Below are positions 25,970 to 34,892 of a DNA stretch of 64,000 nt, in pieces; the first letter of the stretch is position 1, and each line of letters begins with the position of its first letter. This DNA comes from Legionella cincinnatiensis (GTDB lineage: Bacteria; Pseudomonadota; Gammaproteobacteria; Legionellales; Legionellaceae). The stretch is from contig NZ_UGNX01000001.1 in NCBI RefSeq assembly GCF_900452415.1, positions 3,658,001 to 3,722,000 of the forward strand, read 5' to 3'. Under the pieces are notes generated by a model, which saw only the letters and a list, made by a program, of their open reading frames with translations, made no database searches and was not told the DNA's origin. The position numbers and the translations under genes are program-made.

Positions 25970-27754
25970 ATGTGTGGTATTGCTGGGGAATTCCAATTCA
26001 ATAAAAAAAACATCCCTCTTTTTAATCTAGAAAAGGCATTACTTAAGCAGCTTAACCGGGGACCCGATGATGGTCAAATATACTTCACGAAAAATATGGC
26101 GCTTGGACACAGAAGACTAAAAATATTTGATCTCTCTAATCGTGGCATGCAACCCATGGTTGATTCAGATTTAGGCTTGGCACTTGTATTTAATGGAGCA
26201 ATCTATAACTTTGTAGCACTACGCGACGTTCTAAAATCTAAAGGATACTCCTTTGTTTCAAATAGTGATACGGAAGTACTTCTTAAGGCCTATCATGCTT
26301 GGGGAAAAGACTGTGTTCATCGTCTTTGTGGTATGTTTGCTTTCGCAATCTGGGAACAAGCTACAGGTAAATTGGTACTTGCACGGGATCGTCTAGGTAT
26401 TAAACCTCTTTATTACAGCACGGATGTAAATCATGGGTTCAAGTTCGCATCCACCTTACCTGCCTTAATTGAATTTGGTGATATCGATACCTCAATCGAT
26501 AAAATTGCGCTTCATTATTACCTCATGTTTCATGCTGTTCCAGAACCCTTGACCATTTTATCCGGGGTAAAAAAGCTTCCTCCAGGCTCTCTAATGACTA
26601 TCCATCCTGATGGCCACATTGAAGAAAAGCATTACTGGGAGTTAACATTTGATAATACAAAAACCGATCATTATCATGATGAAAACTACTGGATAAAAGA
26701 AACTTATGAAGCGTTAAAATCAGCAACTCATCGCCAATTAGCCGCAGATGTTCCAGTTGGCATTTTACTTTCAGGAGGATTGGACTCCTCATTGCTCGTG
26801 GCCATGGCTGCCAAACTTGGACATAAAAAAATTCAAACATTCTCCATTGGATTTGACAGCTCAAAAGAGGAACAAGGAGATGAGTTTTTGTATTCAAATC
26901 TTGTTGCTTCGAAATTTAATACCCAACATCAGCAAATGTTTATTTCAAATAAGCAGTTAGCGTATTCCTTGGGAAATTGTATTTCTGCCATGTCAGAACC
27001 CATGTTAAGTCATGACAATATTGGTTTTTATCTTCTTTCTCATGAGGTTGCCAAACATGTAAAAGTAGTCCTTTCAGGCCAAGGCGCAGACGAGATTTTT
27101 GCAGGATATCATTGGTTTCAAAACATACACTTAAATCCGACATTACCCTCCCAATCAGCACCAATTATTTTTGACAAAGTAGCTGATCGCTCTTTTAAAG
27201 AATATCAGCAACTCGTAACCCTTGACTTTCAAACGACATTTCATGCTTCTGATTTTTTAATTAGACTTTGTGAAAAAAATAACTCTAAAAACCCAATAGA
27301 TAATCTACTTAAATATGAAAGTACCTTTGCATTAGCAAATGGACCATTAAGTCGAGTTGATAATATGACCATGGCAGCAAGCCTTGAAGCAAGAGTTCCA
27401 TTTTTGGATGAAAAAATGCTTAAACTCGCAACGTCTATACCCATTCAATTTAAATTACCTCAAGGAGGTAAATACATTTTAAAACAGCTCGGAAAGAAAA
27501 TGCTCCCGAAACAAATTGTAAATCGCCCTAAAGGGTATTTTCCTGTTCCAGCATTGAAATATTTAGAAGGAAGCACTTTGGAACTCATGCGTGATGTACT
27601 TTCTCCTGACAAGATAAAGCAAAGAGGAATTTTTAATGCGCAAGTAGTTCAAAACCTATTTACAAATTCACCCAAAAATTTTACTCCTTCAGGTATTTCT
27701 AAGCTGTGGCAAGTTGGTTTGCTTGAATATTGGTTGCAACAACATAAATTATAA
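25970..27754 (+). CDS. asnO: AsnO-type asparagine synthase family amidotransferase
   Basis: Glutamine-dependent amidotransferase. The N-terminal class-II glutaminase begins MCGIAGE (catalytic Cys2) with RGPDDG and NGAIYN; the ATP-pyrophosphatase domain has SGGLDSS near residue 268 and SGQGADEIFAGYHW. The pattern SEPMLSHDNIGFYLLS and GYFPVPALKYL recalls the AsnO branch (TIGR03104) that amidates N-acetylglutaminylglutamine rather than AsnB proper. Its 594 residues fit. The start has GGGAGGAG 5 bases upstream. As third gene after the ligase and acetyltransferase, it would cap the dipeptide C-terminus. Ordinary asparagine synthesis is the alternative. Confidence 0.85.
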   Translation: MCGIAGEFQFNKKNIPLFNLEKALLKQLNRGPDDGQIYFTKNMALGHRRLKIFDLSNRGMQPMVDSDLGLALVFNGAIYNFVALRDVLKSKGYSFVSNSDTEVLLKAYHAWGKDCVHRLCGMFAFAIWEQATGKLVLARDRLGIKPLYYSTDVNHGFKFASTLPALIEFGDIDTSIDKIALHYYLMFHAVPEPLTILSGVKKLPPGSLMTIHPDGHIEEKHYWELTFDNTKTDHYHDENYWIKETYEALKSATHRQLAADVPVGILLSGGLDSSLLVAMAAKLGHKKIQTFSIGFDSSKEEQGDEFLYSNLVASKFNTQHQQMFISNKQLAYSLGNCISAMSEPMLSHDNIGFYLLSHEVAKHVKVVLSGQGADEIFAGYHWFQNIHLNPTLPSQSAPIIFDKVADRSFKEYQQLVTLDFQTTFHASDFLIRLCEKNNSKNPIDNLLKYESTFALANGPLSRVDNMTMAASLEARVPFLDEKMLKLATSIPIQFKLPQGGKYILKQLGKKMLPKQIVNRPKGYFPVPALKYLEGSTLELMRDVLSPDKIKQRGIFNAQVVQNLFTNSPKNFTPSGISKLWQVGLLEYWLQQHKL

Positions 27755-27869
27755 ACAAAACACATCATTTTCAGGTTGCTGGCTCATAAAGTGGTCAGCT
27801 AATAGAGAAAAGGCCACTAGCACAGCTCGTGGCCAATAATAACCACAGGCATCAAACACCACCTCCAGT

Positions 27870-28217
27870 TCAAATCTTCATTAAGAGCTCTTTATATTGC
27901 TCTTCATTAAAACCTACTGCCACTGTTTTGCCATTGTGCATCAAGACAGGTCGTTTTATGAGTGAGGAGTTTGCGATAATAAAGTCTATTTTCTCTGGAA
28001 GACTTAAGGCTTCATACTGATCTTTATATTTTCGGTACGTCATTCCTTTTTTATTAATAGGAAGTTCTCCAGAATAATCACTCCATGCTTTTATTTGTGC
28101 TTTTGTGGGTGGGAATTTTTTGAAATCGATAAACTCATAATCAATTTTATTGTTCTCTAGGAAGAGACGCGCTTTTTTTACCGTATCACAATTGGGTATT
28201 GCAAACATTGAAATCAT
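27870..28217 (-). CDS. ArsC/Spx-family protein (YffB-like)
   Basis: Small thioredoxin-fold protein of the arsenate reductase-like family. The N-terminal AIPNCDTVKKARLFL carries the single Cys; there is no CxxC. The family WSDYSGELPINKKG and RPVLMHNGKTVAVGF motifs follow. The YffB branch is a better fit than a true arsenate reductase, and its function is uncertain (possibly glutathione-dependent thiol reduction). The start may be the third-codon ATG. It converges with the NAGGN-like operon. Confidence 0.85.
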   Translation of the reverse strand: MISMFAIPNCDTVKKARLFLENNKIDYEFIDFKKFPPTKAQIKAWSDYSGELPINKKGMTYRKYKDQYEALSLPEKIDFIIANSSLIKRPVLMHNGKTVAVGFNEEQYKELLMKI

Positions 28218-28280
28218 TTTATCTAAAGAATTAAATTGCTAGCCATCACCACATTTTATAACGTTGTGATCATTTCTTCT

Positions 28281-29048
28281 AGGAAAATAGTACTGTATTC
28301 AATCATTTGTTACCAAAGCTTCGAGACAGCACTTCGTGCTTCCTCAGCTCGAACGGACCAAGGAATGATTACTTTTAGGAAAATAGTACTGTATTCAATC
28401 ACTTGTTACCAAAGCTTCGAGACAGCACTTCGTGCTTCCTCAGCTCGAACGAGCCAAGGAATGATTTCTTCTAGGAAAATAGTACTGTATTCACTCATTT
28501 GTTACCAAAGCTTCGAGACAGCACTTCGTGCTTCCTCAGCTCGAACGAGCCAAGGAATGATTACTTCTAGGAAAATAGTACTGTATTCAATCAATTGTTA
28601 CCAAAGCTTCGAGACAGCACTTCGTGCTTACTCAGCTCGAACGGACCAAGGAATGATTACTTCTAGGAAAATAGTACTGTATTCACTCATTTGTTACCAA
28701 AGCTTCAAGACAGCACTTCGTGCTTACTCAGCTCGAACGGACCAAGGAATAATTACTTTTAGGAAAATAGTACTGTATTCAATCACTTGTTACCAAAGCT
28801 TCGAGACAGCACTTCGTGCTTCCTCAGCTCGAACGGACCAAGGAATGATTACTTCTAGGAAAATAGTACTGTATTCACTCATTTGTTACCAAAGCTTCAA
28901 GACAGCACTTCGTGCTTACTCAGCTCGAACGGACCAAGGAATAATTACTTTTAGGAAAATAGTACTGTATTCAATCACTTGTTACCAAAGCTTCGAGACA
29001 GCACTTCGTGCTTACTCAGCTCGAACGGACCAAGGAATGATTACTTTC
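28281..29048. repeat. Eight tandem 96-bp repeats
   Basis: Eight units begin exactly 96 bases apart (28281, 28377, 28473, 28569, 28665, 28761, 28857, 28953), each opening AGGAAAATAGTACTGTATTC. Units differ at a few sites. Unit 5 and unit 7 are identical and unit 6 is nearly the same as unit 8, showing a recent 192-bp duplication. Each unit has nested inverted repeats: TTCGAG...CTCGAA around AGCACTTCGTGCT. The core matches part of the palindromic element at 2864. Since 96 is a multiple of three, one frame stays open through the array; I do not regard it as a gene. Confidence 0.92.
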
Positions 29049-29098
29049 TTAATCCGAACTCACATTAAAATAAGAATTTTAATAGCCACCTTTGAGAG

Positions 29099-29128
29099 CT
29101 CCCGTATTACATGGTGCTAATACGGGAG
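29099..29128. terminator. Strong hairpin after the GH17 gene
   Basis: CTCCCGTATTA pairs perfectly with TAATACGGGAG across an 8-base loop. It lies 27 bp past the stop of the minus-strand GH17 gene. No clear T-run follows, so it may be a terminator or an mRNA-stabilising hairpin. Confidence 0.55.
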
Positions 29129-29154
29129 ACCCTGTTTGTATTCATTCGACAACT

Positions 29155-30147
29155 TTAATTACATGCCGTGAGTATTTTATTGCCTCTATTGTAAGTACAT
29201 AATCCGAAAAAGTTGTTCGCGTCTCCGTTAAGAGGTTGTTTGTCGTATAAAGCGAAATAATAGGAATCAAATGTATCCATCGTCGTACCGCCCGCACCAG
29301 TAGCTCTATTTTGCCACCATGCATAATAGCCTTGTTCATTGGGTAAAGAGGCATTAGGATTTTGTCCTGCGTTATACTGACTAGGCCATCCCTCTTCCGT
29401 GACTACCACAGTTTGAGTATAGGCAGCTTTAATAGCATTATATCGGTTATAAAATTGTGATTCTGATGGCTCTGGAAAACCTGGTTGTTCTGGTGACCAA
29501 TAAGGATAAATATTGGCGCCGACAAAATCTAATTTTGGAATGATTCCATAGGGGTCATATGTAGAAGCAGGAGACTGAGCGAGCTTTAAAAGAGCCCCAT
29601 CTTGCTGGGCTGTAGAAAGCAGTGCCGCGGAACCTAAGCTGTTTCTAATCGTGGTAAGATCGTCAGAAATATGGTGTTGTACCAGGTCATTAGGTGTCGT
29701 AAAATTCCAGTTATAAATATCTTCATTTCCTACAACAATCCCAATAATACAATTACTACCGTATTTATTGAAACTGTCAATAGCAGCTTGAACTTGTTGT
29801 GCTCTAGCAGTATCACACCAGGTGGAACAGTTATCCTGAGCCGGATCAAACTCATAAACGCCTAACAGTAATTTCACACCCATAGGACAAGCTATATCAG
29901 CCATAGTGGCAGTGCTTTGTCCATTTACTGTAGAAACTATGGAATAAAATGTTTTAACGACAGTAAAGCCATTCTTCTTAGCGGTCTGAAAGTCTTTCGT
30001 CATTTCATTTTTCATAGTCTGGATATTATTTTGTATTTGGGCATCTGTGTAGACTTTACTGTGTGCAGGATCGTAATTGATACCACGAGTAATAGCCCAT
30101 GAAGAAAATGCACTTAAAAAGAGCATACAACCAACTACTTTTTTCAT
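29155..30147 (-). CDS. Exported GH17-family endo-1,3-beta-glucanase-like protein
   Basis: Predicted secreted glycoside hydrolase of family 17, cutting beta-1,3-glucan. The signal peptide is MKKVVGCMLFLSAFSSWA; I start at 30147, where GGAG sits 6 bases upstream. The TIM-barrel opens with RGINYDP. The acid/base Glu is in IVVGNEDIY and the nucleophile Glu in VVVTEEGWPS, with GANIYPYW between them. The family is common in plants and fungi and less so in bacteria. A soil or aquatic host with glucan walls, such as encysting amoebae or fungi, is a plausible target. Repeats lie downstream and the exported repeat protein upstream. Confidence 0.85.
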   Translation of the reverse strand: MKKVVGCMLFLSAFSSWAITRGINYDPAHSKVYTDAQIQNNIQTMKNEMTKDFQTAKKNGFTVVKTFYSIVSTVNGQSTATMADIACPMGVKLLLGVYEFDPAQDNCSTWCDTARAQQVQAAIDSFNKYGSNCIIGIVVGNEDIYNWNFTTPNDLVQHHISDDLTTIRNSLGSAALLSTAQQDGALLKLAQSPASTYDPYGIIPKLDFVGANIYPYWSPEQPGFPEPSESQFYNRYNAIKAAYTQTVVVTEEGWPSQYNAGQNPNASLPNEQGYYAWWQNRATGAGGTTMDTFDSYYFALYDKQPLNGDANNFFGLCTYNRGNKILTACN

Positions 30148-30351
30148 ATAGAACTCCATTTATAGAACGTTTAATCTTCCGCAACTGCTAAAATACCCCA
30201 CCCCACTACCTCTTGCGGCTTACTCACTTGTCCTCACTAAATCCTACAAACATGGAGAGATCAAGACTAGGATGAGCAGTTACCATCTTACATCTATTTT
30301 TTATTTTGCCTTCGTGAACGAAAAAAATTGCCGTGAACAGAACACAGGAAA

Positions 30352-30370
30352 CCCCGGGCATCACCCGGGG
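30352..30370 (-). terminator. GC-rich hairpin, probable terminator
   Basis: CCCCGGG pairs with CCCGGGG across 5 bases, about 33 bp past the stop of the minus-strand exported repeat protein. A short T-rich stretch follows on the minus strand. Confidence 0.6.
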
Positions 30371-30402
30371 AACGAATGCTCAGTTTATTAATGCAGGCTC
30401 CA

Positions 30403-31707
30403 CTAATTAAATGCCACCCACCATAGGTTAACCCAGGGAACCACCCCAAACACTGGAGTAGGAACACAACTGGTAAATTTGCCTTCAGCATTTAAAGTGC
30501 ATTGATATATATCACCGAATAAAGAAGTTGCAGTACCGAAATCTGCCACATAAGCGTATTGGGTTCCACCAAATGTTTCAAAAGCAACTGTTCTTGGACT
30601 CCAATCAAGTACCCCAGCACCCGGTGTTTCTGAACATTGATTAAATGTCCCATCAGAATTTAAGCTGCAGCGAAATACATCACCATTATCATCGGAGACA
30701 TAAGCATATGGATTCGCGCCAAATGTTGCAAAAGTTACTGACTTAGGCAACCAACTAGGTGAGCCAGAGAGGGGGGTAATAGTACACATATTAAATGTGC
30801 CGTTTGTTGCACCACCGGAGTTTAAACTGCATTGATACACCTCACCATTATCACTTGCTACATAAGCATATTGAACTCCGCCTATGGTCGTAAAAGTGGT
30901 CGATACAGGTATCCAACCAAGCGTTGAAGAAGTCGGCGTAGGATTACAGGTATTAAAAGTTCCATCACCATTTAAACTACATTGGTATACATTGGCAACA
31001 TCATCCGATACGTATGCATACTGAATCCCATTAATTGTTGCAAACGTTATTCCTGACGCATAAGTATAAACAGTTCCTGCTGGCATTAACGCATTACAGA
31101 TATCGAATGAACCCTCTGGGTTTAAAGTACATTGATAGACGATACCAGTTGGCCAAGATGCAACATAAGCGTATTGAATACCATTCACAGTCGCAAAAGC
31201 TATGGACTCAGGAACCCAGCTAGGTACCCCCGCAGTATGTGCAGGCCCGCATCCATCCAATGTACCATTGGCGTTTACATGACATTTATATACAATGTGG
31301 TTGAAACCTGATGCCACATATGCGTATTTTTGCTTAGTAAGAGCAACAGTCAGAATCTCACAACTAGTACCAGAACCCACACCACTTAAACAGAGTTTGA
31401 TGCTGACCGGCCCAGGTGCACCTAAAAGAGTAAGATTTGCCGGAACTGTATCACTAACAGAAAAAAGATAATACCCATTATTAGTTGGATTACTATGAGC
31501 CACAGTATATCCCGGAGTCAGTATTTTAATTCCCGCTTTAGGGTAAGTCCAATTTGGTGTCACAGTAGTAATGGTTAATGTGTCTACATAAGGTGAAACT
31601 TTAAAAAAATTTCCAGGACGAATAATTGAGTTCTTGTTTTCAGCCCAACCTGATTGTCCGTAGAATAAGAAAAAAGCTATACCTATCAACAATATCCTTT
31701 TTATCAT
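30403..31707 (-). CDS. Exported protein with six YAYV/Cys-pair repeats, propeller-like
   Basis: Secreted protein of 434 residues with a Sec signal peptide (about 1-21, ending GWAEN). Residues 25-125 form a beta-rich N-terminal part. After it come six repeats of about 50 residues. Each opens YAYVxxxxxxxVYQCxLNxxGxFxxC and ends near FATxxGxQ, so each carries a pair of Cys residues. The pattern suggests a six-bladed beta-propeller with one possible disulfide per blade. Function is unknown; adhesion or binding outside the cell is likely. The gene at 52678 has a different repeat with the same Cys-pair design. Confidence 0.75.
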   Translation of the reverse strand: MIKRILLIGIAFFLFYGQSGWAENKNSIIRPGNFFKVSPYVDTLTITTVTPNWTYPKAGIKILTPGYTVAHSNPTNNGYYLFSVSDTVPANLTLLGAPGPVSIKLCLSGVGSGTSCEILTVALTKQKYAYVASGFNHIVYKCHVNANGTLDGCGPAHTAGVPSWVPESIAFATVNGIQYAYVASWPTGIVYQCTLNPEGSFDICNALMPAGTVYTYASGITFATINGIQYAYVSDDVANVYQCSLNGDGTFNTCNPTPTSSTLGWIPVSTTFTTIGGVQYAYVASDNGEVYQCSLNSGGATNGTFNMCTITPLSGSPSWLPKSVTFATFGANPYAYVSDDNGDVFRCSLNSDGTFNQCSETPGAGVLDWSPRTVAFETFGGTQYAYVADFGTATSLFGDIYQCTLNAEGKFTSCVPTPVFGVVPWVNLWWVAFN

Positions 31708-31872
31708 AGTTTAAATTCCTTTATTTGAAGCAAGCTACATTAGTGATTGATAGTACAATGCAATCAAACAATAGCTCAAGTTTTTTATTAGGATTACAGA
31801 GTGTATTGCAGCACAATTATTCATTTAAAAATATCTGGGTTCAGACTCCTAATGTTTTTTCATGATACCTCT

Positions 31873-33102
31873 TCAAAGAAAATAAGTATAAATTAACATG
31901 TTCATTGCAGTTAAGGGGAGACCCATTTTTATAAATTCAAAAAATCCAAATCCTTTCATTCCTCGTTTCTCCATGTTTTGGATAATGATGACGTTACTTG
32001 CAGCGCCTAGTATCGATAAATTGCCTGCAATGGTACTTCCTGCTGCTAACGCAAGATACTGAGAGTCAGTTGCATGATGACTTATTAATAAGGGCAAATA
32101 CAAAGCGACTAAAGGTACATTGGAAATGAATTGACTAAAAATTATACTGATGAATAAAATTACTGGGATTTGGGTCACGGTTAAATGAAATTGATTTAGA
32201 GTTGTTTGAAAAAAGCCACTATCCCACACGCTTTGTATGAGTATGAACGTACTAGCAAAAAAAAGTAGTGTTCCCCAATCCAGCTGTTTTAACAAAATCC
32301 ATCGTTGTTTGCTAAATAAAATGGGTAGTGCTGCGATTAAAGCAATATAACTAAAATTGATGCGCAGCGATGTGTGCATCACATCAGTGATTATTTTAGC
32401 CAGCACTAAAAACAACATAAGAATCAAACTTATTTTCACAAGCATCACCATTGGATAATCATTAATCGGCCCCGGAACTGGCTTTTCAATGGGTTTGTTT
32501 AACTCAGGCTTATAAATAAGATAAATAAAGAAATAAGTCATCATGAGATTAATTACAGTTGGAATAATCAATGGATTAATAAAATCCAGAAATGGTGATG
32601 ACAATCCCCCTTTTACAGCAATCAATAAGTTTTGTGGATTTCCTATCGGACTTATAACACTGCCAATAGTAATTGCAAATGCTAAAGCAAAGAGTAAGGG
32701 TTTTGTTACATGTTTTTGTGATTTGCATAATTGTAAAATAATAGGGGTACCCACAATAGCAATGGTATCATTCATCAATAAAGCAGCACTGAAACCAAGA
32801 ACAAAAACAATAATTAATAAAGCGTGGTTTCCTGTTACCACATGAAAAAAAATGCGATCCGTTATACGTTCCAAATAGCCACTTTCTTCTGCTGCTTGGC
32901 AAATCAAAAACATTCCAAATAAATAAAATATCACATCAGGTTCAATAGCATTAAGTGCATGCAATGGGGATATTTGTTGAAATAAAACGGATGCTACAGC
33001 GCCTATCGCCATAAAAACCCATATGGGGACAACCACTTTAATGAGATGCCGCGAAGCAATAGCAACTAAAACCATTAAAAGAATAAGAACCGCTATTGGC
33101 AT
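31873..33102 (-). CDS. ArsB/NhaD-superfamily ion permease (SLC13-like)
   Basis: Inner-membrane permease with 10-12 hydrophobic segments over 409 residues. The motifs LLMNDTIAIVGTPI and VISPIGNPQNLLIA (first half), and FISNVPLVALYLPLL and AAGSTIAGNLSILGAASNVI (second half), are the two repeated hairpin regions of the ArsB/NhaD/CitM group. The ion cannot be fixed: arsenite, sodium or a di-/tricarboxylate are all possible. No arsR or arsC partner is adjacent; the ArsC-like gene at 27870 is of the YffB type. A 165-bp spacer separates it from the upstream-located repeat-protein gene. Confidence 0.82.
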   Translation of the reverse strand: MPIAVLILLMVLVAIASRHLIKVVVPIWVFMAIGAVASVLFQQISPLHALNAIEPDVIFYLFGMFLICQAAEESGYLERITDRIFFHVVTGNHALLIIVFVLGFSAALLMNDTIAIVGTPIILQLCKSQKHVTKPLLFALAFAITIGSVISPIGNPQNLLIAVKGGLSSPFLDFINPLIIPTVINLMMTYFFIYLIYKPELNKPIEKPVPGPINDYPMVMLVKISLILMLFLVLAKIITDVMHTSLRINFSYIALIAALPILFSKQRWILLKQLDWGTLLFFASTFILIQSVWDSGFFQTTLNQFHLTVTQIPVILFISIIFSQFISNVPLVALYLPLLISHHATDSQYLALAAGSTIAGNLSILGAASNVIIIQNMEKRGMKGFGFFEFIKMGLPLTAMNMLIYTYFL

Positions 33103-33242
33103 CCACCCATCCTAAAATTTTTAATTAATTATCGCCAACTTAATTTTGAAAATCATTAAAAACAATTTATTTTTAAAATAATTGTTTCACTTAAATATCT
33201 TATGCCTACAAAAATAAGGTATTTTAATTTCAGGGAGGAAAC

Positions 33243-33323
33243 ATTAGGTCATCAGAATCATTAAATCGACGAAATTTTCTTAAAAAAGCTAGTTTAATTC
33301 TGTCGGAATTTACACCTAGATAG
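33243..33323 (+). pseudogene. Remnant of a Tat-exported protein gene (signal only)
   Basis: A strong ribosome site (GGGAGGAAAC) precedes an ATT where a start codon should be. The frame then reads RSSESLNRRNFLKKASLIL, a typical twin-arginine signal core (RRNFLK), and stops after 26 codons. An in-frame TAA lies just upstream, so no other start exists. I read this as the 5' stump of a deleted gene with a mutated start. An intact ATT-started micro-gene is unlikely. The rest of the 319-bp spacer between the permease and cca genes shows nothing. Confidence 0.5.
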
Positions 33324-33421
33324 TTTTAACCCTAAATAAGGCTCACTCGGCTAATTGTTTTTATCTAGATGTATTCGATCATGAGAAAAAGTAAAATGAA
33401 AAAATATTTTTCAGGACTTTT

Positions 33422-34570
33422 TTATTTATCCACGCGGCACATCTCCAGTCTGGGTCCTTCTAGCTCGAAATTCATATATTGTTGAATTGCTTCTACACGC
33501 AATATTCTCATTCTTCTCGTGATCTCACGGCCTATATATTGCGAAGAAAGCTCTTTAGTGTTAATGGAGTTAGCTGCCTCAAAAGCATGACGTATTTTTT
33601 CAATATAGGTCGATTCTTGGGTATAACATTCAAAAACATGTAAGCACTCGTTGAAGCGATCCTTGTTTTGAAAAGCACCCATATTTGTCAATAAATTTAA
33701 TAGCTCTGGTGCCTCCAGTTCAGGGAGACGTTGGAACTGTTGCAAGTTCTTAGTGGCTAATAATGCCAAGTCACGGTATTGGTTGGGTACATTGAATTGT
33801 TTACAAAATTTAATTATTTCTTCTTGAGTCAGATCAAGCATCAAAGCAGCGAAACGTACCTGAGCTGAGTTTTTATGCTCCGCGGCTCGTTGCATGGCCT
33901 TAATACCAGAACCTGGTATTTTTATATAAGGAAATAAAATACGATCCGCGTTGCATTTTTTTAACACATCGAAAAAATTTTCTGGATGAGTCCCCATAAG
34001 TGCTCGTTCCATTTCCTTCCAAATTCTCTCTTTGCTTAGTTCACTCACTTTGTTTTCAATAACCATTTGTTTCATGAGCTCTAATGTTTCTGAAGCTACT
34101 TCAAAATCTAAACAAGCAGCAAAGCGCGCCGTACGTATTAATCGAAGAGGATCTTCAACAAATGCAGGGGATATATGGCGGAGTATACGGTTTTCCAAAT
34201 CAATCTTTCCATTGTAAGGATCAATTAATTCACCCATTTTTTCTTCTTCAAATGGAAAAGCCATAGCATTAATTGTCAAGTCTCGCCGCTTTAAATCGTC
34301 TACTAAAGTAATCGAAGGAGAGGTATCGAATTCAAAACCACCATGTCCATAACCTTTTCGTTTTTCAAGACGAGCAAGTGCGTATTCTTCGTTGGTCTCA
34401 GGATGCAAAAATACAGGAAACTCACCCGTACCTTGGTTATTTTGCACTGGCTTATAGCCTAGTTCTAACATTTCATCCCGAGTTGCTCCCACAACCACCC
34501 AATCATTATCTTTGGGATGGAAACCAAGTAATTTGTCACGAACTGCGCCGCCTACTAAATATATTTTCAT
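33422..34570 (-). CDS. cca: CCA-adding tRNA nucleotidyltransferase
   Basis: Adds or repairs the 3' CCA of tRNA. Class II enzyme: MKIYLVGGAVRDKLLG, DNDWVVVG (metal Asp pair), GFEFDTS, RRDLTINAMAF, and the ERIWKEMERAL part of the RNA-binding region are all visible. Its 382 residues are near the gamma-proteobacterial form, with a shortened C-terminal part and no obvious intact HD phosphohydrolase motif. It is monocistronic. Confidence 0.93.
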   Translation of the reverse strand: MKIYLVGGAVRDKLLGFHPKDNDWVVVGATRDEMLELGYKPVQNNQGTGEFPVFLHPETNEEYALARLEKRKGYGHGGFEFDTSPSITLVDDLKRRDLTINAMAFPFEEEKMGELIDPYNGKIDLENRILRHISPAFVEDPLRLIRTARFAACLDFEVASETLELMKQMVIENKVSELSKERIWKEMERALMGTHPENFFDVLKKCNADRILFPYIKIPGSGIKAMQRAAEHKNSAQVRFAALMLDLTQEEIIKFCKQFNVPNQYRDLALLATKNLQQFQRLPELEAPELLNLLTNMGAFQNKDRFNECLHVFECYTQESTYIEKIRHAFEAANSINTKELSSQYIGREITRRMRILRVEAIQQYMNFELEGPRLEMCRVDK

Positions 34571-34892
34571 AACTCACATAAAGATCAATATCTTAACTAA
34601 GTGGTCATTTTATATCCAAATAAATAATAATTCAAGAGGAACTTATAGATTCTGCAGTAATCCCTAGAATGTAGATTAAAGAGGTAAACTTCAAGTTTCT
34701 AATAATTTAGTCTTATTTTCATGAGCATCTACAACAAAGATAATTCGTTTTGATTCATTCTACTGAGTCTCATTTGTGATTTTTGCTAGGTTCTGCTCCA
34801 TTGGTTCCCATTTTGGATGTGTCGCTTTATGTGCGATGTTCCGCCTTGCAAGATCCTATTATTGGTTTAAGCATGAATGGTCAAAAAACCTA
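34571..34892. other. 322-bp gene-free region
   Basis: Spacer between cca and the PAS histidine kinase gene. No conserved frame, hairpin or repeat was recognised. A frame opening at 34783 runs into the antisense of the kinase and is dismissed. Confidence 0.5.

Noticed and set aside
27870..28217. Arsenate reductase forming an ars system with the permease at 31873
   Set aside because: The ArsC-like protein is of the YffB/Spx type, the genes are 3.6 kb apart with unrelated genes between, and there is no arsR.
28281..29048. CRISPR array
   Set aside because: The whole 96-bp unit is repeated with only scattered differences; there are no unique spacers and no cas genes nearby.
28236..29120. 294-codon plus-strand frame with 32-residue repeats across the tandem array
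   Set aside because: The frame is open only because the 96-bp period is a multiple of three. It has no good ribosome site, and the DNA symmetry (nested inverted repeats) explains the pattern better than a protein.
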